From Bordetella parapertussis (GTDB lineage Bacteria; Pseudomonadota; Gammaproteobacteria; Burkholderiales; Burkholderiaceae_C), in NCBI GenBank assembly GCA_945875935.1, contig CAMCNE010000093.1, positions 1-8,967 of the forward strand: DNA of 8,967 nucleotides. Reading direction: 5' to 3'. The stretch's first letter is position 1. Every line of letters begins with the position of its first letter. The position numbers were made by a program, and so were the translations under genes. Shown one piece after another: positions 1-7,289 of the stretch. The notes under the pieces are model-generated. The model saw only the letters and a program-made list of their open reading frames with translations, was not told the DNA's origin and did not search any database.

Positions 1-11
1 GTGTCTCCAGT

Positions 12-881
12 TCAGGCCAGCGCCATGGCCTTGGCGGTGGCATAGATCTCTTCGGCATCGAGCACCCGGTCAGAGGCCTCGAACAACTGCGCGATGCAGG
101 CGCGGTGAACCGCGAGCTTGAGTGCGCCAAAGCCGATCGCGCCCCAGCACGCACGGCCGTGGCGGTCGACTCCGCGGTCCATCATGTCGACGCCCTCGAT
201 GCCCAGCGGCGGCGTGGCGTTCGAATCGGCCAGATAGCGAATCGTCGGGTTGTTTTTCCAGTCGTCTTCGCGCAGCAGCACGCTGCTCGCCGCGCCCGTG
301 GCGAACACGATGTGAGCGCCTTCACAGGCCCGCGCACGCGAATCGCAATCGGGCGCCTCAATGGCTGTCACGTCAATGCCGAAGCCGGCTTTGAGGTGGT
401 CGCAGGCCTTTTGCGCATTGGCCAGCGTGCGCGAGGTGATCGCCACCGAGACGCCTTCCTTGGCCAGCATCACTGCGGCGCGCTGACCGACCGGTCCGGT
501 GCCGGCCAGGATGACCGCGCGCAGGCCGGCGAGTTGCCCGCCCGCGCTCTTGAACAGGCAGGCCACACCGGCCGCCGCAGTGGTGTTCGAGCCATTGCTG
601 TCGAGCATCACCGACACGCGAAAGTTCGAGAAGAACTTGCCGCGCACCGCCTTGAACAGCGCCTCGCCCGCAGCCAGATTGCTGCCGCCGACAAACAGCG
701 CGGTCGACTTCTTGTCCTTCGGCGCGCGCGTGAAGATGGCGCCTTCGACCAGCGCGCCCACGTTGGCAGCGTTGATGCCGCCGTGCGGCACCACATGATC
801 GGCGCCACCGTCGTAGCCCACCACAGTGTCGAAGACGGATGGGATGGGATCGGTATCGAACTGGAACAGGAGTTTTTTCAT
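12..881 (-). CDS. mtdA: NADP-dependent methylene-tetrahydrofolate/methylene-tetrahydromethanopterin dehydrogenase (MtdA)
   Basis: The 289-residue cytoplasmic protein should oxidise methylene-H4F (and methylene-H4MPT) to the methenyl form with NADP, at the branch between formaldehyde assimilation and oxidation. Seen: N-terminus MKKLLFQFDTD, the DSNGSNTTAAAG segment at residues 94-105 typical of the MtdA/MtdB family, a dinucleotide-binding GTGPVG loop at 127-132 and DSNATPPLG near 219-227. Length matches the roughly 288-residue Methylobacterium MtdA as I recall it. The ATG at 879-881 has a GAGGA ribosome site (886-890, complement). It follows hprA by 38 bp on the same strand, the order of the Methylobacterium sga-hpr-mtdA-fch cluster, which favours MtdA over the H4MPT-only paralogue MtdB. 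A cyclohydrolase gene (fchA) would be expected beyond the left edge. Confidence 0.88.
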   Translation of the reverse strand: MKKLLFQFDTDPIPSVFDTVVGYDGGADHVVPHGGINAANVGALVEGAIFTRAPKDKKSTALFVGGSNLAAGEALFKAVRGKFFSNFRVSVMLDSNGSNTTAAAGVACLFKSAGGQLAGLRAVILAGTGPVGQRAAVMLAKEGVSVAITSRTLANAQKACDHLKAGFGIDVTAIEAPDCDSRARACEGAHIVFATGAASSVLLREDDWKNNPTIRYLADSNATPPLGIEGVDMMDRGVDRHGRACWGAIGFGALKLAVHRACIAQLFEASDRVLDAEEIYATAKAMALA

Positions 882-919
882 GGGTTCCTCGAGATGAGTT
901 CGGAGGCGTGTGTCGCGTG

Positions 920-1879
920 TCAGCCCAGCAGATGCTGGGGCTCACCGCGAATGAAGCACTCGACGTTGTCGATCAGTTGATCAGCCAGCCGCTGCATGGC
1001 CTCATCCGACGCCCAGGCCACGTGCGGCGTGAGGATGAAGTTGGGCAGGCGCAATTCGAGCAGCGGGTTGCCCAGTGTGGGCGGTTCCGCGCTCAGCACA
1101 TCGAACCCGGCACCGGCGATCAGCCCTTGCTGCAGTGCCGTTACCAGCGCTGCCTCGTCGACCAGCCCACCGCGCGCCGTGTTGATGAGGATCGCGGTGC
1201 GCTTCATGGCACGCAACTGATCGGCTGCAATGAGCTTGCGTGTGGCAGGCGTCAGCGGGCAATGCAGCGACACCACATCCGACTCGGCCAGCAGCCGCTC
1301 CAACGGCACGAAATCCAGCTCGGCTGCGACCGACGTGGCGTGCTCGGCAAACATCACCCGCATACCAAAAGCTGTGGCCAGCGCGGCGGTGGCTCGGCCC
1401 AGCGAGCCCGCGCCCACGATGCCCATGGTGCTGCCGTGCAGGTCACGGATCGAGTGGTCGAAGAAGCAGAACTGCTCGGCCTGCTGCCATCTTCCGCGCT
1501 CGACGTCAGCCCGGTAGTCGAGCAGCCGGCGGCGCAGCGCGAGGATCAGCGCAAAGACATGCTCGGGCACGCTGTGCACCGCGTAATTGCGAATGTTGCT
1601 CACCGCGATGCCGCGCTCGCGGCAGGCAGCCAGATCGATGATGTCGTGACCGGTGGCGGCCAGCGCGATCATCTTCAGCCGTGGCATTTGCGCCAGTTCG
1701 GCCGCACCCAGGCGCACCTTGTTGGTCAGCGCGATGGTCGCGTCGCGCAAGCGCTCAACCGTCTGATCGGCCGACGTCGCCGCGAACTCCTGCCAGGTGT
1801 GCGCAAAGGTGGGACGTCGCAGCGACGCTCGCAGCGTCGAGCGATCGAGAAACACCAGATGTTCGGTCAGGTTGGCCAC
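920..1879 (-). CDS. hprA: Hydroxypyruvate reductase / glycerate dehydrogenase (D-2-hydroxyacid dehydrogenase family)
   Basis: Reduces hydroxypyruvate to D-glycerate with NAD(P)H, a core serine-cycle step in the cytoplasm. With the GTG start at 1879 the protein has 319 residues, the usual length. Seen (numbered from that start): Rossmann motif GIVGAGSLG at 153-161, the family signature ending NTARGG with catalytic Arg236, Glu265 in SAEPP, and the His286 of TPHVAW; together these form the Arg/Glu/His catalytic set of D-2-hydroxyacid dehydrogenases. An acidic residue (Glu179) after the second beta strand suggests NADH preference, which is inference. An in-frame GTG at 1912 would add 11 residues (RPGPTRRQCDV-like) absent from typical homologs; neither start has a strong ribosome site, so I chose 1879 by length. 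The same family includes other 2-hydroxyacid dehydrogenases; the neighbours mtdA and mclA support the hydroxypyruvate assignment. Confidence 0.85.
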   Translation of the reverse strand: MANLTEHLVFLDRSTLRASLRRPTFAHTWQEFAATSADQTVERLRDATIALTNKVRLGAAELAQMPRLKMIALAATGHDIIDLAACRERGIAVSNIRNYAVHSVPEHVFALILALRRRLLDYRADVERGRWQQAEQFCFFDHSIRDLHGSTMGIVGAGSLGRATAALATAFGMRVMFAEHATSVAAELDFVPLERLLAESDVVSLHCPLTPATRKLIAADQLRAMKRTAILINTARGGLVDEAALVTALQQGLIAGAGFDVLSAEPPTLGNPLLELRLPNFILTPHVAWASDEAMQRLADQLIDNVECFIRGEPQHLLG

Positions 1880-1984
1880 ATCGCATTGTCGACGCGTCGG
1901 GCCCGGCCGCACGGTTCAAGCCGCCGTCAGAGCTGCGCTCGGTGCCATCATCCCGGTTGATTTCAAGACCCGCAAGGAACCCTC
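1880..1984. promoter_or_regulatory. Divergent promoter region between hprA and mclA
   Basis: The roughly 105 bp between the divergent hprA and mclA starts must carry both promoters. Visible items are a perfect 10-bp palindrome CGACGCGTCG (1890-1899) and two TTCAAG hexamers (1915-1920 and 1962-1967). No convincing sigma-70 -35/-10 pair is visible. Serine-cycle genes in Methylobacterium are controlled by the LysR-type regulator QscR, so this is where such a site would lie, but I cannot identify a clear operator. If hprA starts at 1912, the palindrome is inside its coding sequence. Confidence 0.4.
1974..1978 (+). promoter_or_regulatory. Ribosome binding site of mclA
   Basis: AAGGA lies six bases before the ATG at 1985 and fixes that start, which also gives the N-terminus MSFTLIEQATPRL shared with serine-cycle malyl-CoA lyases. 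Confidence 0.7.
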
Positions 1985-2962
1985 ATGAGCTTCACACTCA
2001 TCGAACAGGCCACACCGCGCCTGCAGCGCTCGGAACTCGCCGTTCCCGGATCCAGCCCCGACCTGTTCGAAAAGGCCGCGCGTTCGGCCGCCGACATCAT
2101 CTTTCTCGACTGCGAAGACGCGGTCGCGCCCGACGACAAGGAGAAAGCGCGCAAGAACATCGTCGCTGGCCTGAACGACGTCGACTGGGGCCACAAGACG
2201 ATGATGGTTCGCATCAACGGACTCGACACCCACTACATGTACCGCGACGTGATCGACATCGTCGAAGCCTGCCCGCGGCTCGACATGATCCTGATTCCGA
2301 AGGCCGGCGTGGCGGCTGACGTGTACGCGCTCGACATGCTGGTCACGCAGATCGAAGCGGCCAAGCGACGCACCAAGCGCATCGGCTTCGAAGTGCTGAT
2401 CGAGACCGCGCTGGGCATGGCCAACGTCGAGGCCATCGCGCAATCGTCGAAACGGCTCGAAGCCATGAGCTTCGGCGTGGCCGACTACGCCGCGTCCACC
2501 CGCGCTCGCACCACGGTGATCGGTGGCGTGCACAAGGACAGCGTGGTGCTCACCGACAAGGACGAGCACGGCCAGCGCCAATCCTTCTGGACTGACCCGT
2601 GGCACGCCGCACAAACGCGCATGCTGGTGGCCTGCCGAGCGTATGGACTGCGCCCGATCGACGGCCCGTTCGGCGACTTCAGCGACTCGGATGGTTTCGT
2701 GGCCGCTGCACAACGCGCCGCGGTGCTGGGCTACGAGGGCAAGTGGGCGATCCACCCCTCACAGATCGAACTGGCCAACCGCGTTTACACCCCGTCCGAA
2801 GCCGAAGTGAACAAGGCGCGCCGCATCCTCGAGGCCATGGCCGAAGCCGCGCGGCAAGGCCGCGGCGCGGTGTCGCTCGACGGCCGGCTGATCGACATCG
2901 CCAGCATCCGCATGGCCGAAGCACTCATCGCCAAGGCCGACTCGATCGCCGCTGGGAGCTGA
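1985..2962 (+). CDS. mclA: L-malyl-CoA / beta-methylmalyl-CoA lyase (HpcH/HpaI aldolase family)
   Basis: Cleaves L-malyl-CoA to acetyl-CoA and glyoxylate, the step that regenerates the glyoxylate acceptor of the serine cycle; cytoplasmic, Mg-dependent. The 325-residue protein runs closely parallel to Methylobacterium MclA as I remember it, including MSFTLI at the start, FLDCEDAVAPDDK at 40-52, RINGLDTHYMYRD at 76-88, the FEVLIETALGM stretch at 135-145 (metal-ligand Glu140), FGVADYAASTRARTT at 163-177 (Asp167) and KWAIHPSQI at 253-261. The C-terminal segment GRGAVSLDGRLIDIASIRMA is the family's lid region. It is divergent from hprA-mtdA, which gives pathway context, and convergent with the downstream decarboxylase with only 26 bp between stop codons and no obvious terminator. 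A role in citramalyl- or methylmalyl-CoA metabolism (ethylmalonyl-CoA pathway) is possible as a second activity. Confidence 0.92.
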   Translation: MSFTLIEQATPRLQRSELAVPGSSPDLFEKAARSAADIIFLDCEDAVAPDDKEKARKNIVAGLNDVDWGHKTMMVRINGLDTHYMYRDVIDIVEACPRLDMILIPKAGVAADVYALDMLVTQIEAAKRRTKRIGFEVLIETALGMANVEAIAQSSKRLEAMSFGVADYAASTRARTTVIGGVHKDSVVLTDKDEHGQRQSFWTDPWHAAQTRMLVACRAYGLRPIDGPFGDFSDSDGFVAAAQRAAVLGYEGKWAIHPSQIELANRVYTPSEAEVNKARRILEAMAEAARQGRGAVSLDGRLIDIASIRMAEALIAKADSIAAGS

Positions 2963-2988
2963 GCCGATCCGCGTGCGGCGTGCGCGAC

Positions 2989-5250
2989 TCAGTCCTGCCG
3001 CACGCAGTCCACGCCGTAGCGTTTGCCGCCGCCTTCGGTGTGTTCTTCAACCAGCCCGTGCACGTCGGTGGCAAAGCCGGGGAAGGCGGCATTGAAGTCG
3101 CGCGTGAAGCGCAGGAAGTCGACGATCTTCTTGTTGAACACCTCACCGGGAATCAGCAATGGGATGCCCGGCGGATACGGCGTGAGCAAGGTGGTGGTGA
3201 TGCGGCCTTCGAGCGCGTCGATCTCGACACGCTCGGTGCGGCGGTGCGCGATGTAGGCGTAGGCGTCACTCGGCTTCATGGCCGGCTGCAGGTCTGACAG
3301 GTACATCTCGGTGGTCAGGCGCGCGATGTCGCCCTTGGCGTACATCGCGTGGATGCTTTGACACAGATCGCGCAAGCCGGTGCGCTCGTAGCGCGGGTAC
3401 TTGGCCACGAACTCGGGCAGCATCTTCCACATCGGCAGGTTGCGGTCGTAGTCGTCCTTGAACTGCTGCAGCGCCGTCACCAGCGTGTTCCAGCGGCCCT
3501 TGGTGATGCCGATGGTGAACATGATGAAAAACGAGTACAGCCCGGTCTTTTCGACCACGATGCCGTGCTCGGCGAGGTACTTGGTGACGATGCTCGCCGG
3601 AATGCCGCTCTTGGCGAACTTGCCCGACACATCCAGCCCCGGCGTGATGATCGTGCTCTTGATCGGATCCAGCAGGTTGAAGCCCTCGGCCAGGTTGCCA
3701 AAGCCGTGCCACTTGTCGCCCGCCTTCAACACCCAATCGGTGCTCTTGCCGATGCCCTCGGCGGCGATCTTGTCCGGCCCCCAGACCTTGAACCACCAGT
3801 CGCGGCCGAACTCCTTGTCGACCTTGCGCATGGCGCGGCGGAAATCCATCGCCTCGGCGAGGCTTTCTTCCACCAGCGCCGGGCCGCCCGGGGCTTCCAT
3901 CATGGCCGCGGCCACGTCGCAGCTGGCGATGATCGAGTACTGCGGGCTGGTCGAGGTGTGCATCAGGTACGCCTCGTTGAACAGATGGCGGTCGAGCTTG
4001 CGCTCTTGCGCGTCTTGCACCAGCACCTGCGAGGCCTGGCTCAAGCCGGCCAGCAGCTTGTGCGTGGACTGGGTGGCAAACACCAGTTGATTCTTTGGAC
4101 GCGGCCGGTTCTTGCCCATCGCGTGGAAGGTGCCGTAAAAGCGATGGAACGCCGCGTGCGGCAACCAGGCTTCGTCGAAGTGCAGCGTGTCGACATAGCC
4201 GTCGAGCGCGTGCTTGATCGTCTCGGTGTTGTAGAGCACGCCGTCATAGGTGCTTTGCGTGAGCGTCAGGATGCGCGGCTTGACGTTCTTCACGTCCACG
4301 CCCTTGAGCAGCGGGTTGGCGGCGATCTTCTTGCGAATGGCGTCGGGCGAAAACTCCGACTCCGGGATCGGGCCGATGATGCCGAAATGGTTGCGCGTGG
4401 GCCGCAAAAACACGGGCACCGCTCCGGTCATGATGATCGCGTGCAGGATCGACTTGTGGCAGTTGCGGTCGACCACCACCACGTCGCCCGGGGCCACCGT
4501 GTGGTGCCACACCATCTTGTTCGACGTGCTGGTGCCGTTGGTCACAAAGAAGCAGTGGTCGGCATTGAAGATGCGCGCCGCGTTGGTTTCGCTGGCAGCG
4601 ATCGGGCCGGTGTGGTCGAGCAGTTGGCCGAGTTCCTCGACCGCGTTGCACACGTCGGCACGCAGCATGTTCTCGCCGAAGAACTGGTGAAACATCTGCC
4701 CCACCGGGCTCTTGAGAAACGCCACGCCGCCGCTGTGCCCCGGGCAGTGCCACGAGTAGGAGCCGTCTTGCGCGTAATCCATCAGCGCCTTGAAGAATGG
4801 CGGCGCGAGCCCGGCCAGATAGGTCTTGGCCTCGCGGATGATGTGACGCGCCACGAACTCGGGCGTGTCCTCGAACATGTGGATGAAGCCGTGCAACTCG
4901 CGCAGCACATCGTTGGGCAGGTGCTGCGAGGTGCGTGTTTCGCCGTAGATGTAGATCGGGATGTCGGCGTTCTTGAAGCGGATTTCCTCGATGAACTTGC
5001 GCAAGCTCAGCACCGCCGGGTCGAGCTCGGGGCCGGGCGTGAACTCCTCGTCGTCGATCGACAGGATGAACGCGCTGGCGCGGCTTTGCTGCTGCGCGAA
5101 CTGGCTCAGGTCGCCGTAACTGGTGGCGCCCAGCACCTCGAAGCCCTCTTTCTGGATGGCATCGGCCAGCGCACGGATGCCGAAACCGGAGGTGTTTTCC
5201 GAGCGGTAGTCCTCATCGATGATCACGATCGGAAAACGAAAGTGCAGCAT
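2989..5250 (-). CDS. PLP-dependent Orn/Lys/Arg decarboxylase, probably biodegradative-type arginine decarboxylase
   Basis: Fold-type I PLP decarboxylase of 753 residues, the length of inducible AdiA-type enzymes. Domains in order: response-regulator-like wing domain (about 1-130), PLP catalytic domain (about 145-560) and C-terminal domain (about 600-740). Visible motifs are PGHSGG (170-175), NGTSTSN (238-244), DRNCHKS (261-267), HFDEAW (357-362, Asp359 expected to contact the pyridine nitrogen) and STHK with Schiff-base Lys398. The DEAW sequence matches AdiA as I recall it, whereas lysine and ornithine decarboxylases usually have DSAW there, so arginine is favoured, giving agmatine and CO2; substrate is not proven. 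The ATG at 5248-5250 has an AGGA site (5256-5259, complement). No antiporter or regulator gene is adjacent, so an acid-resistance role cannot be assumed; polyamine supply is equally possible. Confidence 0.85.
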   Translation of the reverse strand: MLHFRFPIVIIDEDYRSENTSGFGIRALADAIQKEGFEVLGATSYGDLSQFAQQQSRASAFILSIDDEEFTPGPELDPAVLSLRKFIEEIRFKNADIPIYIYGETRTSQHLPNDVLRELHGFIHMFEDTPEFVARHIIREAKTYLAGLAPPFFKALMDYAQDGSYSWHCPGHSGGVAFLKSPVGQMFHQFFGENMLRADVCNAVEELGQLLDHTGPIAASETNAARIFNADHCFFVTNGTSTSNKMVWHHTVAPGDVVVVDRNCHKSILHAIIMTGAVPVFLRPTRNHFGIIGPIPESEFSPDAIRKKIAANPLLKGVDVKNVKPRILTLTQSTYDGVLYNTETIKHALDGYVDTLHFDEAWLPHAAFHRFYGTFHAMGKNRPRPKNQLVFATQSTHKLLAGLSQASQVLVQDAQERKLDRHLFNEAYLMHTSTSPQYSIIASCDVAAAMMEAPGGPALVEESLAEAMDFRRAMRKVDKEFGRDWWFKVWGPDKIAAEGIGKSTDWVLKAGDKWHGFGNLAEGFNLLDPIKSTIITPGLDVSGKFAKSGIPASIVTKYLAEHGIVVEKTGLYSFFIMFTIGITKGRWNTLVTALQQFKDDYDRNLPMWKMLPEFVAKYPRYERTGLRDLCQSIHAMYAKGDIARLTTEMYLSDLQPAMKPSDAYAYIAHRRTERVEIDALEGRITTTLLTPYPPGIPLLIPGEVFNKKIVDFLRFTRDFNAAFPGFATDVHGLVEEHTEGGGKRYGVDCVRQD

Positions 5251-5360
5251 GGCAATCCTGACGGTAGGCGGGTGAAGAGCGCGGAGTTTAGGCCGCGCCG
5301 ATGACCGCCATTGGCATGCCGCCCACTACACTGGCGTGGGGCCGATGGGCGCCGAATTTC

Positions 5361-5365
5361 AAGGA
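5361..5365 (+). promoter_or_regulatory. Ribosome binding site deciding the nfeD start
   Basis: AAGGA sits four bases upstream of the ATG at 5370; the in-frame ATG at 5301 has no comparable site. The 5251-5369 gap also separates this gene from the divergent decarboxylase; a TACACT hexamer (5327-5332) is -10-like but lacks a properly spaced -35. Confidence 0.55.
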
Positions 5366-5369
5366 CGAC

Positions 5370-5813
5370 ATGGACTTTTCACTAGCCACGCTGTGGTGGG
5401 TGGCCGCAGGTCTTGCGGTGGTGGCCGAACTGGCCACCGGCACCTTCTACCTGCTGATGATCGCGCTGGGACTTTGCTGCGGTGCCCTAGCGGCCCATCT
5501 GGGGCTGAACGGCGCAGGCCAAGTCGCTGCCGCAGCGGCGGTCGGAGCGGGCGCCACCGCGCTGTGGCACTGGCGGCGTTTCAGCCAACCGCGCAGCTTG
5601 CCCGCGCGAGAGAACCGCGACGTCAACCTCGACATCGGCGAGTCGGTGGCAGTCGCCGCCTGGGCCTCTGACCACACCGCTCGCGTGCAGCACCGCGGCA
5701 CCGACTGGACCGCACGACTGCAACCCGGCTACCCTGCCCACCCAGGCGCACACAAGGTGGTGGCCGTAGAAGGCAACTGGCTGGTGCTGGCTCCGACCGA
5801 CGCTGCATCCTGA
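5370..5813 (+). CDS. NfeD-like membrane protein
   Basis: Small membrane protein of 147 residues. Three hydrophobic segments are seen at about 7-23, 24-45 and 49-68, followed by a soluble domain (about 80-140) with the beta-rich, Gly/Val-spaced character of the NfeD C-terminal OB-fold (NLDIGESVAV...GTDWTARL...VVAVEGNWLVLAP). NfeD proteins pair with SPFH/stomatin-like proteins and are thought to organise membrane microdomains or protein quality control; here qmcA follows after 21 bp, the standard arrangement. An in-frame ATG at 5301 would add 23 residues, but the ATG at 5370 has AAGGA at 5361-5365 and gives the usual hydrophobic N-terminus MDFSLATLWWV, so I use it. No protease domain is present, so this is the short form. 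Confidence 0.82.
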   Translation: MDFSLATLWWVAAGLAVVAELATGTFYLLMIALGLCCGALAAHLGLNGAGQVAAAAAVGAGATALWHWRRFSQPRSLPARENRDVNLDIGESVAVAAWASDHTARVQHRGTDWTARLQPGYPAHPGAHKVVAVEGNWLVLAPTDAAS

Positions 5814-5834
5814 ATCACCTCACGAAAGCCCCGC

Positions 5835-6752
5835 ATGGAATTCGCTCTCATCTTTGCTGTCATCGCCGTCATCTTCATCTCTCAGACCTTCAAGATCGTG
5901 CCGCAGCAAAACGCCTGGGTGGTCGAGCGCCTGGGCAAGTACGACCGCACGCTCACGCCAGGGCTGAAATTCGTGGTGCCTTTCATCGAGAAGGTCGCCT
6001 ACAAGCACTCGCTGAAAGAAGTGCCGCTCGATGTGCCCAGCCAGGTCTGCATCACGCGCGACAACACCCAGCTGCAAGTCGACGGGATCATCTACTTTCA
6101 GGTGACCGATCCGATGCGTGCGAGCTATGGATCCAGCAACTACATCGTCGCCATCACGCAGCTCGCGCAGACCCTGCTGCGCTCGGTGATCGGCAAGATG
6201 GAGCTCGACAAGACCTTTGAAGAGCGCGACACCATCAACGCGTCGGTGGTCAGCGCGCTCGACGAAGCCGCCGCCAACTGGGGCGTGAAGGTGCTGCGCT
6301 ACGAGATCAAGGACCTGACGCCGCCGGCCGAGATCCTGCGCTCAATGCAAGCGCAGATCACCGCCGAGCGCGAAAAACGCGCCCTGATTGCCGCCAGCGA
6401 AGGCCGCAAGCAAGAGCAGATCAACATCGCCACCGGCGAGCGCGAGGCCTACATCGCACGCTCCGAAGGCCAGCGCCAGGCCGAAATCAACAATGCCCAG
6501 GGCCAGGCCGCCGCCATCACCGCCGTGGCCGATGCCACCGCCGGCGCCATCACCAAGATTGCCGAGGCCATCCGCTCACCCGGCGGCGAACAGGCCGTGC
6601 AGTTGAAAGTTGCCGAAAAAGCCGTCGACGCCTATGCCCAATTGGCCCAGAAGAACAACACCATGATCGTCCCCGGCAACATGAGCGAGGTGTCTGCCCT
6701 GATTGCCACCGCGATGACCTTGCTCAAAAGCAAACCCCCTGGAGCGAACTGA
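5835..6752 (+). CDS. qmcA: SPFH/stomatin-like membrane protein (QmcA/YbbK family)
   Basis: The 305-residue protein is anchored by one N-terminal hydrophobic segment (about 2-19) and then has the SPFH/Band 7 domain (about 20-180), with the typical KIVPQQNAWVVERLGKY opening, TPGLKFVVPFI (41-51) and the DLTPPAEIL segment (160-168). Residues about 172-235 are a charged, Ala/Glu/Gln-rich coiled coil (EREKRALIAASEG, GEREAYIARSEGQRQAEI), as in QmcA and stomatins, which assemble into large ring or cage oligomers at the membrane. The role is scaffolding of membrane microdomains and partnership with NfeD or FtsH-type proteases, known from the family and not shown here. It sits between nfeD (21 bp upstream) and a DUF2237 gene (2 bp downstream). 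The ribosome site is weak (GAAAG), which suggests translational coupling to nfeD. Confidence 0.9.
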   Translation: MEFALIFAVIAVIFISQTFKIVPQQNAWVVERLGKYDRTLTPGLKFVVPFIEKVAYKHSLKEVPLDVPSQVCITRDNTQLQVDGIIYFQVTDPMRASYGSSNYIVAITQLAQTLLRSVIGKMELDKTFEERDTINASVVSALDEAAANWGVKVLRYEIKDLTPPAEILRSMQAQITAEREKRALIAASEGRKQEQINIATGEREAYIARSEGQRQAEINNAQGQAAAITAVADATAGAITKIAEAIRSPGGEQAVQLKVAEKAVDAYAQLAQKNNTMIVPGNMSEVSALIATAMTLLKSKPPGAN

Positions 6753-6754
6753 AC

Positions 6755-7123
6755 ATGGCTCTCAACGTTCTGGGCACCGAACTCGTCCCCTGCTCCTACG
6801 CACCGCTGACTGGTTTTTTCCGCGATGGTTGTTGCAACACGCGAGCCGACGACACCGGGCTGCACTTGGTGTGCGCCAAGGTGACGGCCGAGTTCCTCGA
6901 GTTTTCTGCGCAGCGGGGCAACGACCTCAGCACGCCGCAGCCCGCGTACCGTTTTGCCGGCCTCAAGCCGGGCGATCGCTGGTGCCTTTGCGTGGCCCGC
7001 TGGCTCGAAGCACTTGATGCCGGTGTGGCGCCTCCGGTGGTGCTCGAAAGCACCCACCAAAACACGGCGCTCCACGTGCCGCTCGAAACGCTGCAAGCCC
7101 ATGCTCTGGGATCCGTCGGCTAG
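6755..7123 (+). CDS. DUF2237 family protein of unknown function
   Basis: The 122-residue soluble protein has no signal peptide or membrane segment. It shows the whole DUF2237 pattern: LNVLGTEL at the start, PLTGFFRDGCC at 17-27, GNDLSTP at 55-61, GLKPGDRWCLC at 69-79, ARWLEALDAGVAPPVVLEST at 81-100. Six cysteines (13, 26, 27, 40, 77, 79), including a CC pair and a CLC pair, suggest metal or redox chemistry, but no activity is known to me for the family. The start ATG at 6755 lies two bases after the qmcA stop, with GGAG at 6741-6744 inside the end of qmcA, so the two are very likely co-transcribed. The gene ends 13 bp before tRNA-Ser. It may simply share a transcript with the membrane genes without a functional link. 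Confidence 0.85.
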   Translation: MALNVLGTELVPCSYAPLTGFFRDGCCNTRADDTGLHLVCAKVTAEFLEFSAQRGNDLSTPQPAYRFAGLKPGDRWCLCVARWLEALDAGVAPPVVLESTHQNTALHVPLETLQAHALGSVG

Positions 7124-7136
7124 ACTCGCGGCCCAC

Positions 7137-7227
7137 GGAGAGGTGGATGAGCGGTTTAAGTCGCACGCCTGGAAAGCGTGTGGGGGCTAATAACCCCCCG
7201 CGGGTTCGAATCCCGCCCTCTCCGCCA
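7137..7227 (+). tRNA. tRNA-Ser(GGA)
   Basis: A complete class II tRNA. Acceptor strands GGAGAGG (7137-7143) and CCTCTCC (7217-7223) pair fully; discriminator G7224 and an encoded CCA (7225-7227) follow. The anticodon stem CACGC/GCGTG (7164-7168, 7176-7180) encloses loop CTGGAAA with anticodon GGA at 7171-7173, reading UCC and UCU. A long variable arm with GGGGG/CCCCC follows, as expected for serine, and the T arm GCGGG-TTCGAAT-CCCGC spans 7200-7216. It may be transcribed with the upstream DUF2237 gene, since only 13 bp separate them and no terminator intervenes. Serine tRNA 3' ends are frequent integration targets, relevant to the unusual DNA that follows. Confidence 0.97.
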
Positions 7228-7253
7228 TTTCACCTATGAAACATAGCGTGAAA
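7228..7253. repeat. Dyad-symmetry hairpin abutting the tRNA CCA end
   Basis: TTTCAC-CTATG, three A residues, then CATAG-c-GTGAAA: 11 base pairs with one bulged C (7247). It begins at the base after the tRNA CCA. There is no T-run after it, so it is not a standard intrinsic terminator. It could stabilise or delimit the tRNA precursor, or be a recombinase core-type dyad of an element inserted here. Confidence 0.6.
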
Positions 7254-7289
7254 GTCAGCAAACCCCCCAAAGAATCCCCCTAAAAAATC

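Noticed and set aside
105..980. Long plus-strand open frame (291 residues) opposite mtdA
   Set aside because: Arg/Ala-rich product typical of the antisense of a GC-rich gene; mtdA on the minus strand has full family motifs and a ribosome site.
839..1960. Plus-strand open frame of 373 residues opposite hprA
   Set aside because: Antisense shadow: Arg/Gln-rich low-complexity product, no domain, and it overlaps well-supported mtdA and hprA.
2963..2988. Inverted CTGAG/CTCAG around the mclA-decarboxylase junction as a bidirectional terminator
   Set aside because: The symmetry is only 5 bp and comes mostly from the two convergent stop codons; no T-run on either side.
3349..5304. Plus-strand open frame of 651 residues opposite the decarboxylase
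   Set aside because: Product is a His/Arg/Leu/Val-rich antisense translation without motifs, while the minus-strand frame has every PLP decarboxylase motif.
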